From contig CM067302.1 of assembly GCA_034231615.1 (NCBI GenBank), positions 7,963,114 to 8,027,113 on the forward strand: 64,000 nt of DNA, in the 5' to 3' direction. This DNA is from Meghimatium bilineatum (lineage: Eukaryota; Mollusca; Gastropoda; Stylommatophora; Philomycidae). The notes beneath the pieces were generated by a model. The model saw only the letters and a list, made by a program, of their open reading frames with translations, had not been told where the DNA came from and searched no databases. This document shows positions 1-11,496 of the stretch, one piece after another; within the stretch, counting starts at the first letter, position 1; each line of letters opens with the position of its first letter. A program made the translations under genes and the position numbers.

Positions 1-164
1 TCCATTTTTAAATATGCAAGGTCATATTTAGTTTCACTAGCTTGCTTTCTGAAATGAAAAATTAAGTATTGATGCAACTTTAGTTTATTAATGCTTCCAG
101 TTTGTTTAGAAAAGCAAACTAATGTACCTACAAAAACACATTAAAGAGATATGGGTACCACTCT

Positions 165-760
165 CATGGGAACTTTAATATACTTCTCCTAATTTTTATT
201 TTCATATTATGCGTGTATCTATCGTCTTTTCTCTGCTTTTGTTGTAAGGTGTCGTAGGTTGAATGATGATCGTTTTTCCGGCTATGACACGTTTGGTTGC
301 TTGATATGCAGTAATATTGTGTCGTCTCAGAATATTGCAACTCTTTCAAAATAATTCCCTTTGGTCATCTTCTGTATCTTGAGTTTACCATTTTCATGGT
401 GTCTTCTCGTGCTGCTGGCCAATAAGGGTTCATTCCCTTCAGACGACTGAACCATTTCAGTTTTTGATTTTTAATATATTTGACCACAGAGGTTGTTCCA
501 ACAGTTCTAATTTCTCAAATAATCTCTTCTTGTTCTGTTTGCTGTTTTTCTTAGACATCTCATTTCACACGTAGTAAAACTTTCTCTCTTGCTCTTTTGT
601 TATTGTCCATGTCTGACATGGATAACACAATATTAGTATGAAAATTTAATTTATGATTTGCCTTTTACTTTCCCATCGGGATAAAATCTATAAAGAAATA
701 TTTCAACATTGACATAAGTTCATAATTTATATAGTTTTTTTTTTATAGTGTCAATTCGTC
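165..760 (-). pseudogene. LINE ORF2 C-terminal fragment, decayed
   Basis: The minus strand reads, with stops and frameshifts, as the region after the reverse transcriptase of an APE-type non-LTR retrotransposon. LCYPCQTWTITKEQERK (about 580-640) corresponds to the family pattern YGCETWTL or YQCQTWSLT followed by a charged stretch. Lower positions hold a degraded GHL/GRPRKRW-type tail. No intact ORF remains. The next LINE (810 onward) has the opposite orientation, so this is a separate insertion. Clade not assigned. Confidence 0.65.
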
Positions 761-1511
761 TGTTTACATTAAAACTTAAAAAGGTCAGCCAAAAAAAACA
801 ACAACACAACTCGATATGATGTATCCAAAATGCCAGCAGAATACAACATAGAAATTAAGAACAGATTTGCAGCCTTAATGGAAGAACAAGAAAACATGTT
901 GACTGAAGAACTCGCGAATAAAGCGAGAGATATATACATCACAAGCGCACAGAAACAAATCCACAGAAAAGTGTTCAAGAACTACGCATATATTTCAGAA
1001 AAAACCCATTAAACTGGTGGAAGACAGAAGAAATCAGAGAGAAAACGCTGAGCTCCAGAATATGTATAGAGAACTCACAAGGGAAATTTTTTTTTCTAAT
1101 CAGACATAATAAACAACAATACATAATCAAACTCCTGTAAGGAAATAGAATATCTGCATGACAAGGGAATATCAAGAGAATATTTTCTGCTGTAAGAGCA
1201 ATGTAACCCTATAGGAGATAGAATTAGAAACGATAACATCAGACAGATAGCAAAAACAATAGCAGTATTGGAACACATCAAAAGACAACAGATCACATGG
1301 TTTTCACACACTTCCAGACTACCAACAGACAAAATGCCACAGATGACCATGACACATAGACATCACGGCTATAAACTCAGAGACAGACCATATAAAATAT
1401 GGACCACAGACATCAAAGAAGCCACAGAAACAAGCTTACAAACAGCACACACGAAGGCCATCTGCAGAGCTCTACTACGCATAACGCCGTATGGCAAATA
1501 AGGGCCACAAC

Positions 1512-1715
1512 GTACAATTAGACAGAGAGACAGGCAGGCAGGCAGGCAGACAGACAGACAGACAGACAGACAGAGAGAGGGACGGACGGACGGACGGACA
1601 GACAGAAAGACTGGCAGGTTGGCAGGCATGCAGGCAAACAGACGGGTGGGCGTTGAGCGGGCGGTCGGATAGACGGACGAATGGATGGATGGATGGATGG
1701 ATGAATGGATATAGC
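1512..1715. repeat. Compound tetranucleotide microsatellite (GGCA/GACA/GGAC/GGAT)
   Basis: GGCA units pass into GACA, then GGAC, and after an irregular stretch into GGAT (about 1680-1712). The 137- and 109-residue minus-strand frames here are low-complexity Cys/Ser/Pro/Leu translations of the repeat. Confidence 0.9.
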
Positions 1716-2037
1716 AATGCAGAATAAAGTCTACATCTACAAAACGTCTTTGTGGGTCTACACAGATAAAAATGGTATACATTAACTAAGCAGAAGGACA
1801 TCATACACAGATGGACAGAATACTGTCAAGAAATGTACACAGAAACAGCTCAAACTAACACAGAAGATAATATTATTATTGAAAACGAAGATCGAAAACC
1901 GGACCCAGCACAGTAGGAAGTCAGAAATGCAATAAAAAATTTAAGAAAAGAAGAAAGCCCCAAATTGCGATTAACTAAGAACAGAAATGATTCAGGCAAG
2001 ATATGAAGAAAGCGTTTGTATATACTATATACCATAG

Positions 2038-2311
2038 TAAGTAAAGTAAGTAACCCATAGCATTTATTAATTCCGTAGGAGTGTGAGATCTTAGCGATTT
2101 CACATTTCAGATGCTATGCAAAATGAGGGCGGTAGCCATCTCCTCTCCCTCACAGTCTTTACTTCCCGGATATATCCGGTACCCAATTAAGGCTGGGTCG
2201 ACCCGGAAGCCGTTGCGATCTTAAAAACATTGCCACCTCAACTGGGAAATGAACCCAGGACCATTCATATGCGAAGCCAGTGCGCTAACCACTGCGCTAA
2301 CGTGGCTCCCA
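2038..2311 (-). mobile_element. tRNA-headed SINE, family T1, inserted in LINE
   Basis: On the minus strand the element starts GGAGCCACGTTAGCGCAGTGG, an A-box-like TGGTTAGCGCACTGG follows, then a B-box-like GGGTTCATTTCCC. The body is shared with 24281-24556 and 60036-60300. The 3' end is TTACTTTACTTA-like. TATATACCATAG at 2026-2037 and again at 2325-2336 is a likely target-site duplication. It splits the LINE at 810-4245 and is therefore younger. Confidence 0.85.
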
Positions 2312-3157
2312 ATATACCATATCGTATATACCATAGTCTATGTTGAAAGATTTGGAAAACTAGCACATGGCCAAATGATAGTTCAATATAGATTTTTCTA
2401 CCAAAAAATGGCAACTTACAAACTATGCGTCAATTATAGAATTATCGCTCTGGTAAGCCACAATGAGTAAAATATTATTCTATATCATAATGAAGAAAAT
2501 AGCAAAACAGAATAGAACATAATGTCATGAGGCGCATGCTAGTTTCAGATCAGGCAGAGGCACCATAGATCATATATTCAACATGAGAATTATAACAGAG
2601 AGAGAAGTAGAGAATTCAATATAGTTTTATATGAATGTTTGTTTCATTTATTATTCCATGATTTTCGGTTGTGCACGACATCACCAAATGTAGAAAATTA
2701 TGAACGACATAGGATTTCCAAAACATCTCACTCATATGATCGTAATGTTGTATCAAGGACAAAAAGTAGCAGTAAAAGTAGATGGAAACACATCAGAGTG
2801 GTTTAGAGTTAAGAAAGGAGTTAGACAGGGATGCATACTATCTCTGTACCTGTTTAACATATATGCGGAAAATATCATGAGAAATGTAAAATGACATACA
2901 CAGATTTTCAACCTCTAACCATCGGCAGATCCCAGACATCAGATAAACAGACGATACAATCCTCTTAACAATACACGAAGAAGGTATAAGACAAATGATT
3001 CTGTCAACAACAAAAAACACAAAGAACAAAATCTCTTCCTAATTATGAAGAAAACCAAATTTCTGACAACTGATAAAGTACAATCTCAACTAAAAATAAT
3101 AATTGATACATTTGAACTGGAAGACGTATGCAAATTCGATTATTTGAGTACAAAAAT

Positions 3158-3730
3158 AAATAGTTCAGGGAACTGCGCAATAGAAATAAATAGTTCAGGG
3201 AACTGCGCAATAGAAATAAATAGTTCAGGGAACTGCGCAATAGAAATAAATAGTTCAGGGAACTGCGCAATAGAAATAAATAGTTCAGGGAACTGCGCAA
3301 TAGAAATAAATAGTTCAGGGAACTGCGCAATAGAAATAAATAGTTCAGGGAACTGCGCAATAGAAATAAATAGTTCAGGGAACTGCGCAATAGAAATAAA
3401 TAGTTCAGGGAACTGCGCAATAGAAATAAATAGTTCAGGGAACTGCGCAATAGAAATAAATAGTTCAGGGAACTGCGCAATAGAAATAAATAGTTCAGGG
3501 AACTGCGCAATAAAAATAAATAGTTCAGCGAACTGCGCAATAGAAATAAATAGTTCAGGGAACTGCGCAATAGAAATAAATAGTTCAGGGAACTGCGCAA
3601 TAGAAATAAATAGTTCAGGGAACTGCGCAATAGAAATAAATAGTTCTGGGAACTGCGCAATAGAAATAAATAGTTCAGGGAACTGCGCAATAGAAATAAA
3701 TAGTTCAGGGAACTGCGCAATAGAAATAAA
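3158..3730 (+). repeat. 30-bp minisatellite born inside LINE coding sequence
   Basis: About 19 nearly identical copies of a 30-bp unit beginning AAATAGTTCAGGGAACTGCG. Each unit adds ten residues (NSSGNCAIEI) in the LINE frame. LINE sequence flanks both sides in the same frame: FDYLSTKI before and KRRM after. In the family this place carries one copy of a pattern like YLGSxINSSGxCxxEIxRR. Only a few units vary, for example around 3511-3530 and 3645, so the expansion is recent or homogenised. Confidence 0.95.
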
Positions 3731-4245
3731 GAGAAGGATGACAATGACTTTTTTCGAAACTTATCCAAATGCAAAATCACACGGCAAAAGTAGCAACGTA
3801 AAAATGTGTAGGATTTAAACATGCATATTCCCAGTGGCAATTTACGGCTGTGAGGTTTGGACTCTAAATAAATCAGTGGCAAAGAAAATTGTCACCTTCA
3901 AACTGAGATGATACAGAGAAATTTTGCATACACCATGGAAAGCAAAAAGAGTTAAAACAAAGAAGTATTACAATCATTAGACTTCGAAGAGGGCTGGCTC
4001 CTAAACAGCAACATAACAAGAAAGTTGAACTTTTTTAGTCATCTAAATTGACAACAGCATGGAAAGACTAATAGCAGAAAGCAAATTAAGAGGCTTACCA
4101 AGACGAAAATGGTAAACATCTGACTGTTTAAACATGTTCCTGGAGGAGGCAGGTCAAGTCGCCAAAGATCGCGAGGTGTTCAGAAGGTCTATAAAGAAGA
4201 CTACGTTATGGAAAGAATGTCACATGATGATGATGTCCATTCTTC

Positions 4246-4577
4246 CGTCGTCTGTAAAATTATTACACGTACCTGAACATAATACACTTGAAAATGTCGT
4301 AAATACATTCCTATCATGGAAACCTAAAATGGTGTAATAAGGGTCAATTACTATACATGTGTCATGAAAGGAGAGGTTTGTTTATATTAGGTCGTTGTAG
4401 CCTCCTAATACTACACAACAATTGATGACGTGTTTATGTTGCTACTAAGAAACAATTGATGACGACTCTACATATATCTACCACTGTACATCTAGTCCGA
4501 TATTGGTCAGCATCATTTCCACTCTACACCGCCCCCTGCTGAATGATGTCATACCTCAGTCACTTATCGACACCACA
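4246..4577. other. Unassigned sequence
   Basis: Follows the LINE 3' tail. No coding or element motif was recognised. An ORF at 4134-4337 only continues the LINE 3' end. Confidence 0.5.
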
Positions 4578-4790
4578 GCCGTTCCTCGGCAATCTACGAA
4601 CTCATAGACACGGCTGTATCTCAGCCACCTACGAATTCATAGACACGGCTGTATCTCAGCCACCTACGAATTCATAGACACGGCTGTATCTCAGCCACCT
4701 ACGAACTCATAGACACGGCTGTATCTCAGCCACCTACGATCTCATAGACACGGCCATACCTCAGAAACTTATGAGCTCATAGCATGGCCG
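4578..4790. repeat. 35-bp minisatellite, about 6 copies
   Basis: The unit contains CATAGACACGGCTGTATCTC followed by AGCCACCTACGAA. Central copies are almost identical and both ends are more diverged. Confidence 0.9.
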
Positions 4791-5215
4791 TACATGTGAA
4801 CTGAATTTCTTAAAGTGAATGTAATACATTGTTATCACCATCATAAAGTATGATTAACGAACAAAACAACAAAACCGAATTTAATTAAATATAAACCTTC
4901 TTCTTTAAAAAAAAAAGAAATTATTAATGAAGCTTTATTTTCATATAATCACATCACTCTTACAATCCAGGCCGGTTTCTAACGGACTGGAAAACAAACT
5001 GCAGGCCCGCGGCTACAAAAAATGTTTTAGAATAACTTTTCTATAGATTTTCTCTGTAAACTACGTAATCAAACAGGTGCTTTTACTCTTGTTATTTTCA
5101 TGTTTACGAGCTGCTTTCTTACTCCCTCCGTGCAGACTGGTCTATTTTCTTTACACATGGGCTTCAAATCTGTCTTGCCAGATTTTTTGTATTTATGTAA
5201 ATATAAGATGGTAAC
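4791..5215. other. Unassigned AT-rich sequence
   Basis: No credible ORF, splice-flanked exon, tRNA or known repeat family was seen. Confidence 0.5.
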
Positions 5216-5515
5216 TAATATATGTTTCTTCTTCTTCTGCGTTCGTTCTCAAACTCCTGCAGACTAGCAGAATGTAGTCCTGAGAACGGAATGCGTTATA
5301 TCATGGTTTATAGCATTGCTGCGATGTCTTCGCATTTCGGCCTGACACATCCGACTTCAGCATGGCTTTGGGTCACTGACCCTATATGGGATGCGACAGC
5401 CAACTCCATCCCATAACCTCCTTAGTTGCCTCTTACGACATGCATGGAATGTAAACAGTGTTGATATTCTTTGTTCACCTTTCGGGCCCCGGCAACACAC
5501 ACGCGAAATTTATGT
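5216..5515 (-). mobile_element. Short dispersed element, family A
   Basis: Shown on the + strand as CTTCTTCTTCTGCGTTCGTT at the left and a GGGCCCCGGCAACACAC end at the right, so the minus strand ends in a (GAA)n tail. Landmarks are GGCCTGACACATCCGACTTC and CCCTATATGGGATG. Related copies: 24828-25050, 35868-36150, 48605-48680, 58775-58935 and 60340-60620. No protein is encoded. A SINE or the 3' end of a non-LTR element is inferred from the simple-repeat tail. Confidence 0.8.
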
Positions 5516-5751
5516 TTTATCATTCAAGAAATGGTTGCTATCAGCTGAACTTGTATTTATCTCAACACTAATTAGAAACGCTTGTAATTTTTGGAAAGTT
5601 ATCGTCCATGTATTGTCCAAGTCTGAAAAGAGGGAACAGTGTAGCAGCAATATGTACTGATATGCATGTTGTAAGAGACGATCAAGCAAGTTTAGGGTGT
5701 AGATTAGTCAACGTGGGCCAAATGTGTGCTGAAGTCGGATATGTCAAATAG

Positions 5752-5935
5752 AAGTCTTCTTCTTCTTCGTTCATTCGCAAACTCCCGCTGGATCTCCCTT
5801 GTAGCAAAACCATTGTCCTACTAGATTTTCAGCAGGATGTAGTCCAGAGAATGGAAATGCGTTGTGTCGCCGTTTTATTTGCGCCAATGTCCCGACACAT
5901 CCGTATTCGGTGGGAGATAACACTAGGGAAAATAT
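5752..5935 (-). mobile_element. Short dispersed element, family B
   Basis: About 160-180 bp. On the minus strand it runs from CCACCGAA-like sequence through ACTACATCCTGCTG to a (GAA)n tail. Other copies are 16334-16490, 46734-46894, 49806-50126 and 62231-62402. It shares the ACATCCTGCTG block and the tail region with family A but has an extra internal block containing CTACAAGAGAGATCC. Confidence 0.8.
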
Positions 5936-6084
5936 AAAATATGTCAATTCTACTAAAACGATAATAAATAAGTATAAATAATGAATTTAAATAATACAAA
6001 ATAATAACGGAAATGAGACAATAAAAAGACAAAGACATTTTCTACATTGGTACCGTTTTCATGTGCAGTCAGATTCTGCGGTCA

Positions 6085-6325
6085 TGTTATATTGTCAGGC
6101 CTGTCATCAGGGTGACGTCCACTGTCTAGACCGGCAGTCGCATATCTGATGCCTTAAATCTGTATCATCTGGCCAGGTCCGCTGTCTCTGTTCTTTGTAT
6201 GTTGGACAGTTCTAAAGTAGTTGTTCATGAGTCTTGTTCCGGATCTTACCTTCATCTGTGTAGGAGATCTTCATTCGGTAAAACTGATACAACTGTAGCG
6301 TGACTTTATCTAGACAAATGTTTCT
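6085..6325 (-). pseudogene. Non-LTR element 3' ORF fragment
   Basis: The minus strand contains NCPTYKEQRQRTWPDDTDLR (about 6150-6215), preceded by KVTLQLYQFYRMKI. This resembles the ORF2 end of non-LTR elements that have an RNase H-type tail followed by a CPxYxxxRxxTWP motif. One in-frame stop precedes NCPTY. The array at 6339-6922 begins next to it. Confidence 0.6.
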
Positions 6326-6338
6326 GCGACACACTACT

Positions 6339-6922
6339 CTGTGTCAGGTATTCTCAGGTGCTGCTCTGTGTCCGGTATTCTAGAATGCTGTTCTGTGTCA
6401 GGTATTCTCAGGTGCTGCTCTGTGTCCGGTATTCTAGAATGCTGTTCTGTGTCAGGTATTCTCAGGTGCTGCTCTGTGTCCGGTATTCTAGAATGCTGTT
6501 CTGTGTCAGGTATTCTCAGGTGCTGCTCTGTGTCCGGTATTCTAGAATGCTGTTCTGTGTCAGGTATTCTCAGGTGCTGCTCTGTGTCCGGTATTCTAGA
6601 ATGCTGTTCTGTGTCAGGTATTCTCAGGTGCTGCTCTGTGTCCGGTATTCTAGAATGCTGTTCTGTGTCAGGTATTCTCAGGTGCTGCTCTGTGTCCGGT
6701 ATTCTAGAATGCTGTTCTGTGTCAGGTATTCTCAGGTGCTGCTCTGTGTCCGGTATTCTAGAATGCTGTTTTGTGTCAGGTGTTCTCAGGTGCTGCTCTG
6801 TGTCAGGTATTCTCAGATGCTGATCAATGTCAGGTATTCTCAGGTGCTGCTCTGTGTCAGGTATTCTCAGATGCTGTTTTGTGTCAGGTATTCTCAGGTG
6901 CTGCTCTGTGTCAGGTATTCTC
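6339..6922. repeat. 27-bp minisatellite with 54-bp higher-order repeat
   Basis: About 21.6 monomers of 27 bp. From 6339 to about 6770 two monomer types alternate strictly: A contains CAGGTATTCTCAGGTGCTG and B contains CCGGTATTCTAGAATGCTG. The last five or so monomers are more diverged and B-type units there read CAGATGCTG. Because 27 is divisible by three, several frames are open on both strands; they are not treated as genes. Confidence 0.95.
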
Positions 6923-7381
6923 GATTTCTTAATATTGCATTCTGTCACATCGTCCCAAGGAACGACGACAAGATGCCGACCAATTCATATTGCACCTTTG
7001 TTCTTGTGTGTCCGACTCCAAGGTGACGGAGAATGCTAGGAGTACTAGTGCAGATGGATGAACAGATCTGGCTGAAGAAATATCAACTTGTTGGTCCAGA
7101 AGTAAATGCTACGCTCCTGTCAGTAAGGGTCTTGGGATAATACTGCACTGGAATACTTGCTTCGGGGGAGTAAACATACAGCCATAACTATTCCTACATC
7201 GTATTTCCTATTAAAGAATACAGCTTGCGAGTCAGCAGACGTGTGACAACACATAAGAATATAATTAATAAAAGGTAATACAAGTGTAAAACTGAAGAAC
7301 AATAGTACTTACGTAGAACATAGGTTTTTCTTGATGATAACACAGACTATCACTAAAAGTATATGGGGTGTAAATATGATA
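6923..7381. other. Unassigned spacer between arrays
   Basis: No exon, tRNA or element motif recognised. Confidence 0.5.
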
Positions 7382-8468
7382 AATAACAATAACAATAACA
7401 ATAACAATAACAATAACAATAACAATAACAATAACAATAACAATAACAATAACAATAACAATAACAATACCAATAACAATAACAATAACAATAACAATAA
7501 CAATAACAATAACAATACCAATAACAATAACAATAACAATAACAATAACAATAACAATAACAATAACAATAACAATAACAATAACAATAACAATACCAAT
7601 AACAATAACAATAACAATAACAATAACAATAACAATAACAATAACAATAACAATAACAATAACAATAACAATACCAATAACAATAACAATAACAATAACA
7701 ATAACAATAACAATAACAATAACAATACCAATAACAATAACAATAACAATAACAATAACAATAACAATAACAATAACAATACCAATAACAATAACAATAA
7801 CAATAACAATACCAATAACAATAACAATAACAATAACAATAACAATAACAATAACAATAACAATAACAATAACAATAACAATAACAATAACAATAACAAT
7901 ACCAATAACAATAACAATAACAATAACAATAACAATAACAATAACAATAACAATACCAATAACAATACCAATAACAATAACAATAACAATAACAATAACA
8001 ATAACAATACCAATAACAATAACAATAACAATAACAAAAACAATAACAATAACAATACCAATAACAATAACAAAAACAATAACAATAACAATAACAATAA
8101 CAATAACAATAACAATAACAATAACAATAACAATAACAATAACAATACCAATAACAATAACAATAACAATAACAATAACAATACCAATAACAATAACAAT
8201 AACAATAACAATAACAATAACAATAACAATAACAATAACAATAACAATAACAATAACAATACCAATACCAATAACAATAACAATAACAATAACAATAACA
8301 ATAACAATAACAATACCAATACCAATAACAATAACAATAACAATAACACTACCAATACCAATAACAATAACAATACCAATACCAATAACAATAACAATAA
8401 CAATAACAATAACAATAACAATAACAATAACAATAACAATAACAATAACAATAACAATAACAATAACA
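7382..8468. repeat. (AACAAT)n hexanucleotide satellite, about 1.09 kb
   Basis: About 181 units of AACAAT with scattered ACCAAT and rare AAAAAC or ACTACC variants. Variant units occur at irregular multiples of 6 bp, with some repeated spacings of 54 bp. Four long frames (poly-Asn on +, Ile/Val, Leu and Cys/Tyr on -) are products of the repeat. Confidence 0.98.
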
Positions 8469-8589
8469 AAAGACATTTTCAACGTTTCGAACCATTAGGT
8501 CTTTATTAAGAATTTTTTTAAAACAGTGAAAAAATAGTAAAAAGAGTAAAAACGTTACCATTACAGATGCAATAAAAAAGCAGACATGA

Positions 8590-8800
8590 TTTATCAATAA
8601 AGCACACCTAGATCTATCATCCATGGTGTAGGATCTGAGGGCAGTGACCTTGATATCAAGGGTACCATGATGACCATCACCATTGAAATGAATGGCAACA
8701 TGGTTGGTTTTATGTCATTAAAATTCCTACAGAAGTGATCACTCAATCGTAAGCCAGTTTCTCCTATTCTTCTTGTCACAGCGTTTACAAATCTGTAATA
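8590..8800 (-). pseudogene. Penelope-like element GIY-YIG C-terminal fragment
   Basis: The minus strand reads RRIGETGLRLSDHFCRNF, close to the family pattern YIGETGRRLSDRFxEHL of the GIY-YIG endonuclease domain that ends PLE proteins. In a shifted frame it continues as VAIHFNGDGHHGTLDIKV, matching the VAxHFNxxxHxxxDxxV continuation. The initial Tyr of GIY-YIG is lost and at least one frameshift is present. The 9545-9815 fragment may be an upstream part of the same copy. Confidence 0.65.
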
Positions 8801-9188
8801 TAATAGCCGTGTTCTGTCACTCTCAGGAGAGCTCTATAAATAGCGCATTTACATTGCGGAATTCAGTGCGACATCCAATCAAAACGATATGGCAGCGATT
8901 TTGTTAATGTAAAGATCATGAGCCTGTGATGTACCAGGCTTGGGAATCCATGGATGTTTCTTCTTCTCATATCCAGAGAACAAACTCCCAGTTTAAGATG
9001 GTCCCTTATCAAAAGAAATGATAACGGAGGCGTAGACGACGATGGTAGTGATGGGTGTCTTTAAAATAGCATTGATTGTATGCAGGGCGGAGAACGAGGA
9101 AGTTGATGCCTTTGCTGAGGACATAAATTGCACAATCAGAAAGACTATGGTCAGGAGGAATACAAGCAACCCGAGCATTAATTTGATC
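8801..9188. other. Possible PLE remnant with short family A fragment
   Basis: A family A-like piece (TTCTTCTTCTC, then AGAACAAACTCCCAG) lies at about 8967-9000. The rest has no recognised motif. Confidence 0.35.
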
Positions 9189-9506
9189 AGATAGATTAAC
9201 ATCGGCATTAGTGGTAGAGTGAGTTGGAGGATTATAAGAGTAGATAGATTAACATAGGCATTAGTGGTAGAGTGAGTTGGAGGATTATAAGAGTAGATAG
9301 ATTAACATGGGCATTAGTGGTAGAGTGAGTTGGAGGATTATAAGAGTAGATAGATTAACATGGGCATTAGTGGTAGAGTGAGTTGGAGGATTATAAGAGT
9401 AGATAGATTAACATGGGCATTAGTGGTAGAGTGAGTTGGAGGATTATAAGAGTAGATAGATTAACATGGGCATTAGTGGTAGAGTGAGTTGGAGGATTAT
9501 AAGAGT
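9189..9506. repeat. 53-bp minisatellite, 6 copies
   Basis: The unit contains AGATAGATTAACATGGGCAT and GAGTGAGTTGGAGGATTAT. Copies are almost identical; the first two differ only in CATCGGC and CATAGGC. Confidence 0.95.
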
Positions 9507-9544
9507 AAGTATTAAAGCGAGGTAGTGGAAGATTAGCACACAAG

Positions 9545-9815
9545 AGTAGAACTAGAATGAGGAAAGTAGGCGTGAGCTGGTGGAGTAAATAGAATTCAGT
9601 TTATTGTTGTGATGAGTGCACTTAAAATGACATAACTGTCCGTTGTGAACGTGGATATTGCCACGAATGAGTGAGTAGAATAGATTGTTATTGTAGGTAT
9701 GGAAACGTAAACGGTGCAGATGTTGCATTTGGAAGTGTCTTAATTCATATATAAGGTGAGTACGATTGGACAGATATAATACACATGCGTAAAAACGCAT
9801 AATTATATTCTTAAT
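9545..9815 (-). pseudogene. Possible PLE linker region
   Basis: The minus strand reads KCNICTVYV followed by Thr/Ser-rich sequence, resembling the CxxC-rich linker between RT and GIY-YIG in PLE proteins. It has the same orientation as 8590-8800 and lies on the correct side of it. The match is weak and frameshifted. Confidence 0.35.
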
Positions 9816-9899
9816 TATGGTTTACAGTGATAATAAAATGTTAAGTAAAGTCTGACGATCAATCTAGATTTTTTTAAATTTCTGTCTATCAAAACACAG

Positions 9900-10054
9900 T
9901 CGTTGATAAAAACACAGGCAACCTTATTGCTGACGTTAAACAGGAGGTCAAGCAAGCATCCACTGGTACCGGATCCAAGCCTGAAACGCTTGTAGAAACG
10001 AAAGTAGACATCCCTGCGGAAGGTGTGCATGAAACGTTCGTTCAAGAAGGAGAG
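9900..10054 (+). CDS. Putative internal exon of an unidentified host gene
   Basis: A pyrimidine-containing stretch and ACACAG end at 9899, and GAG|GTAAGT begins the donor at 10055, a strong consensus 5' splice site. The 155-bp segment has one frame open throughout. Two bases complete a codon from an upstream exon, then 51 codons follow, so the exon ends in phase 0. The peptide begins VDKNTGNLIADVKQEVK and ends VHETFVQEGE; it is hydrophilic, with no membrane segment or cysteine. Codon use differs from the AT-rich flanks. No upstream exon was found here. It could join the exon at 55409-55549, which starts in phase 0 and is also acidic. Function not recognised; the secreted or linker nature is only a guess. 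Confidence 0.6.
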
Positions 10055-10450
10055 GTAAGTACATTTTACAACATGAGATAGGCAATTCCTTTTAATAACA
10101 TAATTACTGGTTGTCTACATTGGTACACATTTCATGCAGTCAGTCATTGAATTAGTAGGACTAGGCTAGTCCCTCTTCATTTGAGTATATTAACTTAATT
10201 ATTTTGAGTTGAACTATACCGTGAGATATAAAAGCATAAAAAATAATGAATACAAATTAGCAATAAATTGTGCTCACAAATAAAAGTAAACATATCCTTT
10301 AACTGAACTTCAACACTCACATCATACTGGCATTGTAATCACGAGTGTTATGAATTGCCACTATAATACATAAGAAGAGGCTTATACAAGAAATTCTCCC
10401 TTTTTTTGTAGACGACCTGATTAAATAAGTTTCTGAATATCAGAGGTCAT
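10055..10450 (+). other. Start of inferred long intron
   Basis: Begins with a consensus donor. No recognised element before the 31-bp array. Confidence 0.4.
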
Positions 10451-11134
10451 GCATATTCTAAAAATAGTATGATTGCATGTATCACATTCTAAATATAGTA
10501 TTATTGAGTGTATCACATTCTAAAGATAGTATGATTGCATGTATCACATTCTAAAGATTGTATGATTGAGTGTATCACATTCTGAAGATAGTATGATTGC
10601 ATGTATCACATTCTAAAGATTGTATGATTGAGTGTATCACATTCTGAAGACAGTATGATTGCGTGTATCACATTCTAAAGATAGTATTATTGAGTGTATC
10701 ACATTCTAAAGATAGTATGATTGCATGTATCACATTCTAAAGATTGTATGATTGAGTGTATCACATTCTGAAGATAGTATGATTGCATGTATCACATTCT
10801 AAAGATTGTATGATTGAGTGTATCACATTCTAAAGATAGTATGATTGCGTGTATCACATTCTAAAGATTGTATGATTGAGTGTATCACATTCTAAAGATA
10901 GTATGATTGCGTGTATCACATTCTAAATATAGTATGATTGAGTGTATCACATTCTAAAGTTAGCATTATTGCGTGTATCACATTCTAAATATAGTATGAT
11001 TGTATGATTGTGTGTATCACATTCTAAATATAGTATGATTGCATGTATCACATTCTAAATATAGTATGATTGCGTGTATCACATTCTAAATATAGTATGA
11101 TTGCGTGGATCACAATCTAAATATAGTTTGATTG
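10451..11134. repeat. 31-bp minisatellite, about 22 copies
   Basis: The unit contains GTGTATCACATTCTAAAG and TAGTATGATTG. Units partly alternate GCATGTATC with GAGTGTATC, suggesting 62-bp dimers in the first half. Confidence 0.95.
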
Positions 11135-11211
11135 TACGTGCCAACAATGTGAGGGTCATTCATTTTGTGCGCTTTTGCCGTCTATAGCTTATCCTACAAG
11201 TAAAAGAAGGT

Positions 11212-11496
11212 AGGTCCCATGGCGTCTGCCGTCGGGGATGAAGATAACTCTTCATGTACTAAGCCGCAGCAACTATTAGGTGGGGTGGCCAGTTCCCTTC
11301 CTTGCTGTTTTTTACCTTCCCTAACTCATGCGTCAGGTACTCATTTACAGCTGAGTCGACTGGAGGAGTGGTCGTGTCAAGTGAGAAATCACAACCCGGA
11401 TTTTTTTTTAATGTCCGGACGTGGTTTCGAACCTGGCACGCTGTAACCAGATGATAGCAAGCAAGCTCACTATCCACTAGGCTACCGCGCTCCTCA
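11212..11496 (-). mobile_element. tRNA-headed SINE, family T2
   Basis: The minus strand begins near GGAGCGCGGTAGCCTAGTGG (A box) and has CCAGGTTCGAAACCACG (B box) about 50 bases later. A non-tRNA body runs to about 11212 (CATGGGACCTACC). The tRNA-like part lacks a foldable acceptor stem, so it is a SINE head and not a tRNA gene. Confidence 0.8.

Larger units (their letters stand above)
810..4245 (+). pseudogene. Degenerate LINE copy spanning endonuclease end to RT C-terminus
   Basis: Collinear pieces of one non-LTR ORF2 are readable in order: the linker after the endonuclease (YNIEIKNRFAAL near 842), a 3'-like piece at 1268-1500 (LEHIKRQQITWF), the RT N-side (HRWTEYCQEMYTE near 1810), FRSGRGTIDHIFNMR near 2550, GVRQGCILSLYLFN near 2818, YLSTKINSSG near 3145, FPVAIYGCEVWTL near 3830 and GLPRRKW near 4092. 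It ends near 4230 in a short GATGATG tail, as other LINE 3' ends here do. Many stops and shifts make it dead. It is interrupted by simple repeats (1512-1715), a SINE (2038-2311) and an in-frame 30-bp array (3158-3730). The 1268-1500 piece is out of order and may be a separate fragment. Confidence 0.75.

Noticed and set aside
7265..8509. Poly-Asn, poly-Leu and Ile/Val frames near 390-400 codons
   Set aside because: Translations of a hexanucleotide repeat in four frames.
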